From a virus, in the IMG/VR virus record IMGVR_UViG_3300039210_000045, positions 1-41,133 of that record: a stretch of DNA of 41,133 nucleotides; one strand, written 5' to 3'. The notes under the pieces are model-generated. The model saw only the letters and a program-made list of their open reading frames with translations, was not told where the DNA came from and ran no database searches. Of the stretch, positions 25,146-32,600 are shown piece by piece. The translations under genes and the position numbers were made by a program. Each line of letters starts with the position of its first letter. Positions within the stretch are counted from its first letter, which is position 1.

Positions 25146-25730
25146 ATGCCTAATAAAGAAGATTCTAATGATGTGAAAAACTTTAGACTCATTGATCCAA
25201 CTAGAAATGTCCGACATACAATTAAAGAATCAGAAAAACGCCAAGATGACTTAAGAGGTATGGCACATAAGGCACTCAGAAATGAGGTCAAACTCGAAGT
25301 TAAATCCCTCCGAAGTGAACTCAAAGATTTCAAGTCGTTTATTAAAAAAATCAATGGAGCAGAATCAAAACGTATTGATGCTATTCGCGCTGTAGATGCC
25401 GCCAATGTAGTTATTGCTAATGCAGCCGCTGAAACCCGAGCATCAACACTCGCTAGTCAAGTAACAGATACAGCCACAGCTGCTAACGTTGCACTTAAAG
25501 CTGAGACTGATCCTATTCGTAAAAGTATTGATGAACTAAGACAGTCACAGTGGACAATTGCAGGAGGTTCACGACAAGAAGCAGAAACTAAAACTGATAT
25601 TATGGCTAAATCTAGTAATGTAGGTTTATGGGTTGGTATTGCTGCTGCTGTAGTGTTTGGTGTTACATCAGTAGGTTTTAATATAGTTGTTATTGCTATC
25701 TCGCTTTACTTAGGTTTAAGGAGTCCATAA
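25146..25730 (+). CDS. Coiled-coil protein with C-terminal membrane span
   Basis: A 194-residue protein: charged N-terminus, a helix from about 25 to 70, an Ala/Thr-rich coiled coil with the RIDAIRAVDAANV start (76-88), and one long C-terminal transmembrane stretch at about 158-190. Proteins of this layout are widespread near the lysis genes of actinophages and other phages and are often listed as holins or structural proteins. It overlaps the next holin-like gene by one base (TAATG). Membrane anchoring is clear; the exact job is not. Confidence 0.7.
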   Translation: MPNKEDSNDVKNFRLIDPTRNVRHTIKESEKRQDDLRGMAHKALRNEVKLEVKSLRSELKDFKSFIKKINGAESKRIDAIRAVDAANVVIANAAAETRASTLASQVTDTATAANVALKAETDPIRKSIDELRQSQWTIAGGSRQEAETKTDIMAKSSNVGLWVGIAAAVVFGVTSVGFNIVVIAISLYLGLRSP

Positions 25731-25954
25731 TGAAAGCATATTTAGCATGGGCTAAGAAAACAGTAGGAGCAGGGATTGCCTTCACTGTTCTTTGGTTGAG
25801 TACACTTACTACAGCTACAATTCCAAGTTGGGTACCTGTTAAATATCTTCCAGTAGTTACTTTACTAGTTGGATTAGCTGGTACATACTCTGTCTGGAAG
25901 TTAGAGAATGGTCCCAAGCCTACTCCTACGTTTGATCCACCAGTAGGTTCATAA
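25730..25954 (+). CDS. Holin-like protein, two membrane spans
   Basis: A 74-residue protein with two hydrophobic segments (about 9-28 and 37-56), a short turn between them, a basic N-terminus and a Pro-rich hydrophilic C-terminus. Size, topology and place at the end of the late operon fit a holin that opens the membrane for the endolysin. The endolysin itself is far away, on the other strand (36639-37475). The terminator hairpin follows 8 bases past the stop. Confidence 0.75.
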   Translation: MKAYLAWAKKTVGAGIAFTVLWLSTLTTATIPSWVPVKYLPVVTLLVGLAGTYSVWKLENGPKPTPTFDPPVGS

Positions 25955-25961
25955 TATACAA

Positions 25962-26010
25962 ATAAGGCGTCTAGTTATAGTCCCTTGACAGGGTATACTA
26001 GACGCCTTAT
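25962..26010. terminator. Bidirectional hairpin between converging operons
   Basis: ATAAGGCGTCTAGT (25962-25975) and ACTAGACGCCTTAT (25997-26010) are perfect 14-base inverted repeats. Inner pairs extend the stem, leaving the hexamer TTGACA in the apical loop (CCC TTGACA GGG). It closes the rightward late operon and lies in the path of the leftward operon. The same bases carry the -35 box of the whiB promoter. Confidence 0.85.
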
Positions 26011-26013
26011 CCT
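25985..26013 (+). promoter_or_regulatory. whiB promoter inside the terminator hairpin
   Basis: TTGACA (25985-25990) and TATCCT (26008-26013) are 17 bases apart. The whiB ATG is 6 bases past the -10 box and has no Shine-Dalgarno sequence, so a leaderless mRNA is inferred. The -35 box is in the centre of the inverted repeat, so any dimeric protein that reads the repeat would also control this promoter. Confidence 0.7.
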
Positions 26014-26019
26014 TGCTAT

Positions 26020-26442
26020 ATGGCTTCACGGCAGCGGGATAAGTGGGCATTTTTTGCTGCGTGCAAAGATATGAGTCCCGAAGAAGCTGACAAAATATTT
26101 TTTGATGTGAAACCTGGCAGACCTGCTTTAATTCAACCGTATGAAAAGATATGTGGAAATTGTCCCGTATGTAAAGAATGTTTTGATTGGGCCTTAGTCC
26201 ATAATGTAGAAGGTGTATGGGGGAATTCTAGTAAGGGCCAAAGAAATCATCCGTTTCTGAAAGAGTATAAGCAGGTTTTAACTGAACAGGCTGAGGTTGA
26301 GGGATGGTTGGAGAGTTATCCAGTATTTTATGGAGTTCTGCTTCCGACAGAGGATCAGGTAGAATTGGTTGAGGTTGTGTCGGTTCAGTTTCTATTAGAT
26401 TTCGAGATTGAAGTACAGTTACATATTTCTGTAGGTTCTTAA
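26020..26442 (+). CDS. whiB: WhiB-family iron-sulfur transcription regulator
   Basis: A 140-residue protein. The four cluster ligands are Cys15, Cys45, Cys48 and Cys54 (CGNCPVCKEC, with an extra Cys51), followed by the turn GVWGN (65-69; most relatives have GVWGG) and a short basic patch with Lys72 and Arg75. WhiB-like proteins bind a 4Fe-4S cluster and act with the main sigma factor. Phage copies are known to change host gene expression or exclude other phages. About 60 C-terminal residues beyond the usual domain are encoded opposite the 26228-26806 gene. The ATG directly follows a promoter without a ribosome site. Confidence 0.85.
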   Translation: MASRQRDKWAFFAACKDMSPEEADKIFFDVKPGRPALIQPYEKICGNCPVCKECFDWALVHNVEGVWGNSSKGQRNHPFLKEYKQVLTEQAEVEGWLESYPVFYGVLLPTEDQVELVEVVSVQFLLDFEIEVQLHISVGS

Positions 26443-26806
26443 AAGCTTGTGGGGGAATAACTAGCGGGGGTTCTTTAAAGCCCCATCGCTCATTTTCTGA
26501 CTTCATCCAATCCCAACTAACTCCTGTTTGACTACTGATTTCTTTTGCTCTACAGATATCAGTACAGTAAGCAACGTAACGATAATTAGTGCTAAAAGGC
26601 TCACCACATCGTTTACAGAGTTTAGCAGTAAATTTAGCAGGTTCTTCTAAGAACAATAGGACTGCCTCTCCCTGTCGGGAGATTGCATCTTGAAATGTGG
26701 GAGCCTCTGATATAGCTTCCTCAATAATTTCATGTTCAATACCATGCTTAAGCAGGAGTGCCTTGATCTTCTCAAGGTTACGTTCTTGCTTTAATTTTTC
26801 TCTCAT
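26228..26806 (-). CDS. Zinc-finger hypothetical protein
   Basis: A 192-residue protein. A charged helical N-terminus is followed by a treble-clef-type zinc finger with C64/C67 and C81/C85 (CKRCGEPF and YCTDICRAKE). The last 70 residues are Pro/Gln-rich. The 3' 215 bases lie opposite the whiB gene. It overlaps the preceding gene by 4 bases and is the last gene of the leftward replication operon. A DNA- or RNA-binding accessory role is plausible; no family is assigned. Confidence 0.7.
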   Translation of the reverse strand: MREKLKQERNLEKIKALLLKHGIEHEIIEEAISEAPTFQDAISRQGEAVLLFLEEPAKFTAKLCKRCGEPFSTNYRYVAYCTDICRAKEISSQTGVSWDWMKSENERWGFKEPPLVIPPQAFKNLQKYVTVLQSRNLIETEPTQPQPILPDPLSEAELHKILDNSPTIPQPQPVQLKPAYTLSETDDFFGPY

Positions 26807-27018
26807 TGAAAATCACTTCCATAAGATCGTGAACCATCTTTAGAAGTATCTTGAATACCAAGTTGTTCTTTAGAAATTGTTACAGGATTTAACCATGCAT
26901 ACATTCTATTTGCTATATTAAACATTACTTCTTGTGTAGTTGCTCGATTACCGCAATAAGTTGCTGCTGCTTGTAAGGCTGCTCTTTTGTCTTTATTTAA
27001 TTCTTCTTGACATTTCAT
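26803..27018 (-). CDS. Small hypothetical protein
   Basis: A 71-residue protein, helical in the first 45 residues (Lys, Ala, Arg, Met) with a polar, Gly/Ser-rich end. It starts on the stop codon of the RuvC-like gene (TAATG), with AAGGAAG about 11 bases upstream, and overlaps the next gene by 4 bases. The tight packing supports a real gene. No domain is recognised. Confidence 0.65.
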   Translation of the reverse strand: MKCQEELNKDKRAALQAAATYCGNRATTQEVMFNIANRMYAWLNPVTISKEQLGIQDTSKDGSRSYGSDFQ

Positions 27019-27431
27019 TAGAATTGCACTTCCTTAAAGTTGTTCTTGATAAGATAATATTCACCGTGAAGATAAGCACAGATTTTGTGACCTACCTCAT
27101 GCTTTGATGGACGTTTCTGCCCTGTCCACTTTTCGGCGATAGGCAGAATATTAGATGATTGTAGGACTACATTCACCTTATTACGTGTAGCATAAGATTC
27201 AATGATACCGATGCACTTCACAGTCTCTAGACGTGATCCTGATTGTTGGAGAGCTTTATGTTTGAATAATCTAAAGTCCTCAACTATTATTAAATCCATT
27301 CGAGGTTGATCTTCAAGCCATTGCGTAAAATCTTTGAAATGTATCTGACCAAGATTAGTAACCTCTCCTTCATTGAACATAGCCCATCCTAGCATCATTC
27401 CTGGATCAATGGCTAATAAGGATGGTATCAT
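27018..27431 (-). CDS. RuvC-like Holliday-junction resolvase
   Basis: A 137-residue RNase-H-fold protein. It opens with LAIDPGMMLGWAMF (Asp8 is the first catalytic residue), has IIVEDFR near residue 50 (Glu51) and ends with a SKHEVGHKICAYLHG helix near 107-121. The final Asp usual in RuvC is not obvious in that helix; His and Glu stand there. It would cut branched DNA made during replication and recombination before packaging. AAGGA lies about 8 bases before the ATG, and the gene overlaps its neighbours by 4 bases or less. Confidence 0.75.
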   Translation of the reverse strand: MIPSLLAIDPGMMLGWAMFNEGEVTNLGQIHFKDFTQWLEDQPRMDLIIVEDFRLFKHKALQQSGSRLETVKCIGIIESYATRNKVNVVLQSSNILPIAEKWTGQKRPSKHEVGHKICAYLHGEYYLIKNNFKEVQF

Positions 27432-27565
27432 TTCTTTACTTCCTTATCTAATATACCCTTAAAGATAAGAGGTTTTTCTGGCTCATCTTGCTTAAGACAA
27501 ATAGCACACCATTGTGAGTTAAGTCCATGTATACACTTGTCGTCTTCTACTTTTTCTGTACCCAT
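27428..27565 (-). CDS. 45-residue zinc-ribbon-like protein
   Basis: A short protein with CIH near residue 11 and CAIC at 20-23, a likely single metal site, followed by a charged tail. AAAGG lies 6 bases before the ATG, and the stop overlaps the next ATG as ATGA, which supports translation. It is one of several tiny Cys-rich proteins in the leftward operon. The function is unknown. Confidence 0.6.
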   Translation of the reverse strand: MGTEKVEDDKCIHGLNSQWCAICLKQDEPEKPLIFKGILDKEVKK

Positions 27566-27699
27566 ATCAAACCTTTCTTAATCCATACTATCTCTTCATT
27601 TAATTTAGTATTTTGACGTATATACCCATCACAATAAGGGCATTTAATGTTACTAGTTTTTCTTACTCTCTTTACACAAGTATCACAGTACAGTTTCAT
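27547..27699 (-). CDS. 50-residue zinc-finger protein
   Basis: A short basic protein with two CxxC pairs (CDTC near residue 5 and CPYC near residue 20), a complete four-Cys zinc site. The start overlaps the stop codon of the HNH gene as TAATG with GGTGAG in front, and the end overlaps the next small gene by 19 bases. The basic Lys/Arg stretch between the Cys pairs would suit nucleic-acid binding. Confidence 0.65.
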   Translation of the reverse strand: MKLYCDTCVKRVRKTSNIKCPYCDGYIRQNTKLNEEIVWIKKGLIWVQKK

Positions 27700-28073
27700 T
27701 ACTCACCCCATAAAACTGCTACACGATATTTATCAAATCTATGGTGGCAAGAAGGACACATATTAATGTAGTCATTAGCATCTTCATAGTGTTCTGACAA
27801 ATTTGCCCAATGATATCTACTTGACTTACATCTATTCACACAACTAACTGCTTTTCCTCTAGTTTTTTTAACTAAATAATGAAATGCTTTATATTCTTCT
27901 ATAGTTCCTTTAAAAGTAAGACCACCTTTATACATATTATTTTCTACAAATCTAGCACAAGAAATAGAACAATATATTTGTTCTTTAGGCATAAATACTT
28001 CATCATTACAGTAAGCACATAATTTAAGTTCATATGCACGTTTACTATTTCCAAAGTATCTATACTTGCCCAT
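27699..28073 (-). CDS. HNH endonuclease
   Basis: About 124 residues. A Cys4 finger (C19/C22, C35/C39) is followed by an HNH core: C78/C82, YHWANLSEHY with His88 and Asn91, and CPSCHHRFD with C106/C109 and His110. This is the group of small free-standing HNH enzymes that often act as homing endonucleases. The TTG at 28088 extends the frame, but the ATG at 28073 overlaps the polymerase stop codon as TAATG and is preferred. It directly follows the DNA polymerase gene, a favourite place for such elements. Confidence 0.75.
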   Translation of the reverse strand: MGKYRYFGNSKRAYELKLCAYCNDEVFMPKEQIYCSISCARFVENNMYKGGLTFKGTIEEYKAFHYLVKKTRGKAVSCVNRCKSSRYHWANLSEHYEDANDYINMCPSCHHRFDKYRVAVLWGE

Positions 28074-29854
28074 TAGTCTTCGCCCCAAATATGTATTGAA
28101 ATAGGGAACCTTACACCAAAATCAGGGTTGTCATTCTCCATAGCTTCTTTAATCATTGGAAGATATTTGTCTTCAAGTCCTTCTTTAATCTCGAATACAA
28201 CCGAGTCGTGAACTTGAAGTAGCATCCTACATTCTTCTTCATTATCTACAGTCTTGAATAAACGTACCATTGCATAATTGACAAGATCAGCCGCACCGCC
28301 TTGACAGACACTATTGAATGCCTTAAACGATTCATCCTCAGGATACATGAAATGACGATAACGTTGTGACCAAAGCTGTACTTTACCTTTACGTCGCACT
28401 ACGCTTGCCGCCCTGTCGGAGACTTTCTTAATCCCTGGATAGTTAGCATACCACTTATCTTTAAGTCTCGTTCCTTCTTCTGCTGTACGTCCTAGTCTCC
28501 AACCAATCTTAGGTCCACCAGCACCGAATTGAATAGTGTATGTAATCTGCTTTGTATCATACCTATTTTCGCCCATATCTTTAGACATTTCTTCAAAGAT
28601 ATCACGATTAGGTACCTCATTAAAGATATCAAGAAGATTCTTCTGTTGACCATATGCAGCACCAATACGGAATTCAAGTTGCATATAATCAGCTTCCCAC
28701 AACTTGAAACCTTCCTTAGCAGTAAAGGCAGCTTTCATCTTACCATTCCAAGGTTTATCACTTATCTTAGGAATGTTTTGAAGGTTAGGCTTTTCACACG
28801 ATAGCCTACCAGTTTTAGTCCCATGTAACTTATAATTTGGACGTAACCTTCCATCAGGAGATAAGAGTGATACGTAAGGTTCATAATTCGTTGAAGCTGC
28901 TTTTGCCCATCCTCTGTATGTAAGGACAGTATTCGCCGTTTCGTCGCCGTCTCTATTTTCCAAGATTTGTTCATACTCTGCCATTATCTCCTTGTCAAAA
29001 GAAGGACGACCTGACTTACCTCTACGGACTACTGGCAAATGTAGATCATTTATAAGTAATTTTTCAAGATCCTTGGATGAAGCAAGATTATATCCAAGTT
29101 CTTGTTCAGTTTCCTCCATCTGTAATCTACCTATTGCACTCATACGTTTACATAAGGTCTGGTCAACTTCTACACCGCGACCTTCCATAGCAATAATGCA
29201 ACGTATAAAGTCTTGTTTATGTTCCCAATACTCAGCAGGTACTTCTTTATCAAAGAGAGGTTTAATTCTTTCAAGTAAACGTAAAGTAAGGTCAGGATCA
29301 TATGCAGCATAATCTACCATTTCATCTGCTGGTACACCATCCCAACCAAGCAACTTAACAAGCATCTTAAATTCATCTGTATCCTTTTTACTATCAAGTT
29401 TATCAACATATGCTTTTACACATGAAGTAAGGTCTTTAGCATAAGGAAAGTTTTCATTTAAAATATGAGCCATAACAAGAGTACAATAAAACTTGCCAGT
29501 ATAATTAATACCCATAGTACGAAGACTGACAAGATCAAATTTGGCGTTATGAAATATGATCCATCCCTGAAAAGTTTCAATGGCTTCCTTTAACTTAAGG
29601 CGAAGGGAAATATCCAGATTAGTTCCTCGTTGGTGTCTGAAAGGAGCGTAACCTGACACCACCATAGAATCGGTAATCCGTCCCGCAATAGAAATACCAA
29701 TTCCCCATCCGGTTCCATCTCGAATATCTCGTCTTTCATTTTCTTTATAGCTATAGTTAGACTCAGTATCTAAAGCTATCCAACCATCAGGAGTATTGTG
29801 CATTTCAATGAGTTCAAGCATTTCGTTCAAATCCAAATGGGCCGCCAAGGTCAT
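28073..29854 (-). CDS. Family A DNA polymerase with proofreading domain
   Basis: About 593 residues, T7-like. The 3'-5' exonuclease has LDTE (Asp29, Glu31), FHNAKFDL (Asp107) and YAAYD (Asp186). The polymerase has motif A ADYMQLEFR (Asp389), motif B with Arg431, Lys435 and Tyr439, and motif C VHDSV (His549-Asp550). Motif B ends in FG rather than the usual YG. No 5'-3' exonuclease domain is present. The frame opens at 29863, but AAGGAG touches that ATG directly; the ATG at 29854 has the right 9-base spacing. It overlaps the primase-helicase gene. It copies the phage genome. Confidence 0.93.
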   Translation of the reverse strand: MTLAAHLDLNEMLELIEMHNTPDGWIALDTESNYSYKENERRDIRDGTGWGIGISIAGRITDSMVVSGYAPFRHQRGTNLDISLRLKLKEAIETFQGWIIFHNAKFDLVSLRTMGINYTGKFYCTLVMAHILNENFPYAKDLTSCVKAYVDKLDSKKDTDEFKMLVKLLGWDGVPADEMVDYAAYDPDLTLRLLERIKPLFDKEVPAEYWEHKQDFIRCIIAMEGRGVEVDQTLCKRMSAIGRLQMEETEQELGYNLASSKDLEKLLINDLHLPVVRRGKSGRPSFDKEIMAEYEQILENRDGDETANTVLTYRGWAKAASTNYEPYVSLLSPDGRLRPNYKLHGTKTGRLSCEKPNLQNIPKISDKPWNGKMKAAFTAKEGFKLWEADYMQLEFRIGAAYGQQKNLLDIFNEVPNRDIFEEMSKDMGENRYDTKQITYTIQFGAGGPKIGWRLGRTAEEGTRLKDKWYANYPGIKKVSDRAASVVRRKGKVQLWSQRYRHFMYPEDESFKAFNSVCQGGAADLVNYAMVRLFKTVDNEEECRMLLQVHDSVVFEIKEGLEDKYLPMIKEAMENDNPDFGVRFPISIHIWGED

Positions 29855-31640
29855 CAGGATCATCTCCTTTCTTTCCTCTACTAGTTAAGTTCTCTACTAC
29901 ATCTTCGCCTGTATCATAGAATTTTAAGTGTTCATCTCGTCTTAGTTTTATAGGTTTATGTTTAGCTGTGAATCTTGCTTTAACTTGATTAAGTTCTAGC
30001 GTCCCATCTTTATTCTCCCATAAAGTTATTACTGTAGTCATATCTGCTGTTATGAATGTACTGCCAAATACATCTTCTAACTTATTGGGTTTCTTATTAT
30101 CAGCACTTGCTTTAATATTGTGGTGAATCATCCAAACAATACAACCAAACTTCGCTCTCAATAGCCCCATGTAATCATTAACCTTGCGGGCCGTCTCTTC
30201 CTTCAATTCTCCAGTTAAAAGTTTATTCAAAGCATCGAAGATAATACCATCAGGTTTCTGTTCATCTATCATCAATTCTATGAACATTCGGCTGTCGGGT
30301 CTGTCAATTGGAAGTGATTGACCTAATGGAATAATCTTAAAGTTTTGATTTAAAGTTGCTTTATCTTCAGCAGAAAAGTCTGCCGTAATTACTTCAAAAA
30401 GCATCTTTAATCCAACGTGTCCCATTTCTAAAGAAAACATAAGAATTTTCATAGGTTTAGGTACATTCCAACTAAGAAATGGTTTACCTAATGCACAAGC
30501 AATGCCTAATTGAATAGATGCTTGGGTTTTTCCTACACCTGGAGCAGATGAGACCATTCCCATACCACCTTTTTCAATGAACCCATCAATCACCCACTCT
30601 ACTTCAATTTCACTATCAAGAAATTCTTGCATACCAAAGACTATTTGCCCGCCGGTTACGCTATCTCCCAGAATACCTTTAAAAGTGAGTGTATCTAAAG
30701 CTACAGGATGTTTCTGTCTTGCACGATTAACAATATCAATGAGACGCTTGTGCCGATCCAGTCGGCCAGTAAACTTACCCCAACGACTAGCAGCATTACT
30801 AAGGATACTATAAGCTTCTGCATCATCCATGCCTTGTTCTGCACAATAATAACCTAAACGCATTAAAGCATGGGAACGCTTACCTTCTTCAATATTGCTA
30901 TCCATGAAAAGTTTAAAGTGTTCTTCATCCCACTTATACTTAGCAACTAACCATTGAACCTCGGGTAGATGTTCAGTATCAATAGCCTCAGTGACTAATT
31001 GGAGTGCTGGTTTGAGTTGTAGAAACGATGATCTGTTATAACAGTTGCTATCGTTTGAGATAAGAGTAACAGGAAGATCATGCTTATAGTTAGTAGTATA
31101 TGGAGGACGGAGTATTTGATTAATGTCCCAGCCAGAAGTATCTGCCCGCAACGTGTAAGCAATAGACCGATTGCTTCCTTCGATGAATTCAATATCATTG
31201 GAGAACTCCTCTAACTTCCAATAAACGTGCTCGTGTCCATCTACACTTGACTGTACTCTTACGCTAGGCATGGGTATAACGTCTACACCAGGCTGCTCAG
31301 GGGCTTGGTCGGTTCTGGGGGTCCACTTGTCAGGGGCATTTCCGTCAAATTCTGCCCATAGGACATTACTACCTTTTATATTGTCCTTTATAGGTCTAGT
31401 TGGTTCCTTGAACAGAGCGGGTGCAAAGTAACTATCAAGACCTTTAGCTGTAGAAATAAGAACATGATCAATAATATGTTCTTTTTGTTTGGGCCAAGAA
31501 AAAAACATCTTAACCCATGTATCGGATTTTTGATCCCTTGTAGGAAGATATGCCCATCCAGTAGTGTCTCCCCATATACTCATAAAAAAAGTATTTAAAC
31601 CCTCTTTTGGAGAGCTATCCCCGTTTGATTCGACGGTCAT
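29814..31640 (-). CDS. Primase-polymerase fused to RecA-fold helicase
   Basis: A 608-residue two-domain protein. The N-terminal 200 residues look like an archaeo-eukaryotic-type (RepB/Prim-Pol) primase: LWAEFDG (94-100), VDGHEHVYWKL (133-143) and DINQILRPPYTTNYK (172-186). The C-terminal half is a hexameric-helicase-type RecA domain with Walker A SAPGVGKT (365-372), Walker B IIFDA (466-470, Asp469) and an IHHN strand. It would open the fork and prime synthesis for the polymerase that follows. AGGAGAGGAT stands directly before the ATG. This replaces the separate TOPRIM primase found in T7. Confidence 0.85.
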   Translation of the reverse strand: MTVESNGDSSPKEGLNTFFMSIWGDTTGWAYLPTRDQKSDTWVKMFFSWPKQKEHIIDHVLISTAKGLDSYFAPALFKEPTRPIKDNIKGSNVLWAEFDGNAPDKWTPRTDQAPEQPGVDVIPMPSVRVQSSVDGHEHVYWKLEEFSNDIEFIEGSNRSIAYTLRADTSGWDINQILRPPYTTNYKHDLPVTLISNDSNCYNRSSFLQLKPALQLVTEAIDTEHLPEVQWLVAKYKWDEEHFKLFMDSNIEEGKRSHALMRLGYYCAEQGMDDAEAYSILSNAASRWGKFTGRLDRHKRLIDIVNRARQKHPVALDTLTFKGILGDSVTGGQIVFGMQEFLDSEIEVEWVIDGFIEKGGMGMVSSAPGVGKTQASIQLGIACALGKPFLSWNVPKPMKILMFSLEMGHVGLKMLFEVITADFSAEDKATLNQNFKIIPLGQSLPIDRPDSRMFIELMIDEQKPDGIIFDALNKLLTGELKEETARKVNDYMGLLRAKFGCIVWMIHHNIKASADNKKPNKLEDVFGSTFITADMTTVITLWENKDGTLELNQVKARFTAKHKPIKLRRDEHLKFYDTGEDVVENLTSRGKKGDDPDDLGGPFGFERNA

Positions 31641-31932
31641 ATCCTCTCCTTATGTTTATAGATTGTGTCACTATTTCAAGATTACATCTACGATTATCAA
31701 GTCCATTATTGTTTTTATGATCTACTATAATAAAATAACTGGCTGTATGGTTCATTATCTGATTATGCATTGCTATTGTTGTTCTTTTATGATCTAATTT
31801 TTGAGTTCTTGCTGCATATTGAACTTTATCTTTGACATTATATACACACCAATTAAAAGAAGCTATCCAATCCCAATCTTCATCATCTAGTAGTACGATG
31901 TGACCAGAAGGCAATTCAATTGTACTAGTCAT
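31615..31932 (-). CDS. HNH endonuclease (HNH_3 type)
   Basis: A 105-residue protein with DDEDWDWIASFNW near residues 16-28 and the catalytic region DHKNNNGLDNRRCNLEIVT (71-89), typical of small homing HNH enzymes of the DHxNxxxxDNRxxNL type. A GTG at 31935 is open, but AGGAG fits the ATG at 31932. It overlaps the start of the primase-helicase gene by 26 bases, so its translation is tied to it. It lies just before a core replication gene, as homing genes often do. Confidence 0.8.
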   Translation of the reverse strand: MTSTIELPSGHIVLLDDEDWDWIASFNWCVYNVKDKVQYAARTQKLDHKRTTIAMHNQIMNHTASYFIIVDHKNNNGLDNRRCNLEIVTQSINIRRGYDRRIKRG

Positions 31933-31940
31933 CACTACTC

Positions 31941-32381
31941 CTAGAAAGCAAAGTCAGCTTCAATTGCAGCACGTTCTTCATCAGTTATTTCTCTAGGGTT
32001 AAGTCCTAATGGTTCTCCTAGTGGCGCTCCATTCTCTATAGAATAAGTTTCTCTCCACAAAGGTAACATTCCGTGTTGTAAACATGGAGCTGCAATGTTT
32101 TTACTACAGTCATAGCATGTAGGACAAACACTACAGAACCAAGGAAAACTAAAATCTCTAATAAATATTGAACCACAGTCAACACAAATATGTAGAAGAT
32201 GTACTGGTGGTTTGCCACAATTCCAACAACGCCAACTATAGTCTTTTATTTTGTGTTTTTCACAAGTACATACCCTCTCTCTGAAATCAGAAGGAAGGTT
32301 GTACTTATAACGAAATTCATAACCTTTAGTCTCAATATCTAATTGAGGCTGACCACTTCCATATCCTCTATCATTTCCCAT
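31941..32381 (-). CDS. Multi-zinc-ribbon protein
   Basis: A 146-residue protein with at least ten Cys in CxxC-type pairs between about residues 38 and 100: CTCEKH, CWNC, CVDC and CSVCPTCYDC. This gives two or three zinc sites in a row, like small RNA- or DNA-binding adaptors. The C-terminal 40 residues are acidic. The frame is open into the tRNA gene upstream, but the ATG at 32381 has AAAGGAG 5 bases before it. The gene lies between the tRNA and an HNH gene. Confidence 0.7.
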   Translation of the reverse strand: MGNDRGYGSGQPQLDIETKGYEFRYKYNLPSDFRERVCTCEKHKIKDYSWRCWNCGKPPVHLLHICVDCGSIFIRDFSFPWFCSVCPTCYDCSKNIAAPCLQHGMLPLWRETYSIENGAPLGEPLGLNPREITDEERAAIEADFAF

Positions 32382-32403
32382 TATTCTCCTTTGTTTTAGT
32401 TTG

Positions 32404-32477
32404 TGCCCTAGGTGGGACTCGAACCCACACTGTAGCGATTTTAAGTCGCTTTCCTCTGCCAATTGGGATACTAGGAC
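32404..32477 (-). tRNA. tRNA with anticodon UAA (Leu, UUA codons)
   Basis: A full cloverleaf can be drawn. Acceptor arms GTCCTAG and CTAGGGC, a D-loop with GG, anticodon stem AGCGA/TCGCT around the loop CTTAAAA (anticodon TAA), a 5-base variable loop, and a T-arm GTGGG-TTCGAGT-CCCAC. The discriminator base is A; CCA is not encoded. UAA reads UUA leucine codons, which are common in this window. Leucine tRNAs normally have a long variable arm; this one does not. It lies in the leftward operon behind the DUF669-like gene. Confidence 0.9.
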
Positions 32478-32542
32478 TTAAAGGTGGGCTGACTTTAACG
32501 TTTTCGAACCAGCCTGTACGTCTTAAAACACGTAGCACCTTA

Positions 32543-32598
32543 TTCTGATTCTGCTTACCCGCAACGGATGGTATTAAATACCGTAAGCAGAAGCAGAA
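32543..32598 (-). terminator. Long hairpin after the DUF669-like gene
   Basis: TTCTGATTCTGCTTAC (32543-32558) and GTAAGCAGAAGCAGAA (32583-32598) form a 16-base stem with one mismatch and a 24-base loop. It begins three bases past the stop codon. It may be a partial terminator or a processing site that separates the mRNA from the tRNA downstream. Confidence 0.7.
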
Positions 32599-32600
32599 AT

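Noticed and set aside
28529-28804. Rightward frames inside the DNA polymerase gene
   Set aside because: These are antisense shadows of a clearly identified gene.
32478-32542. Second tRNA next to the UAA tRNA
   Set aside because: An anticodon-like hairpin and a GGTTCGA string occur, but acceptor and T stems do not pair, so it is at best a decayed remnant.
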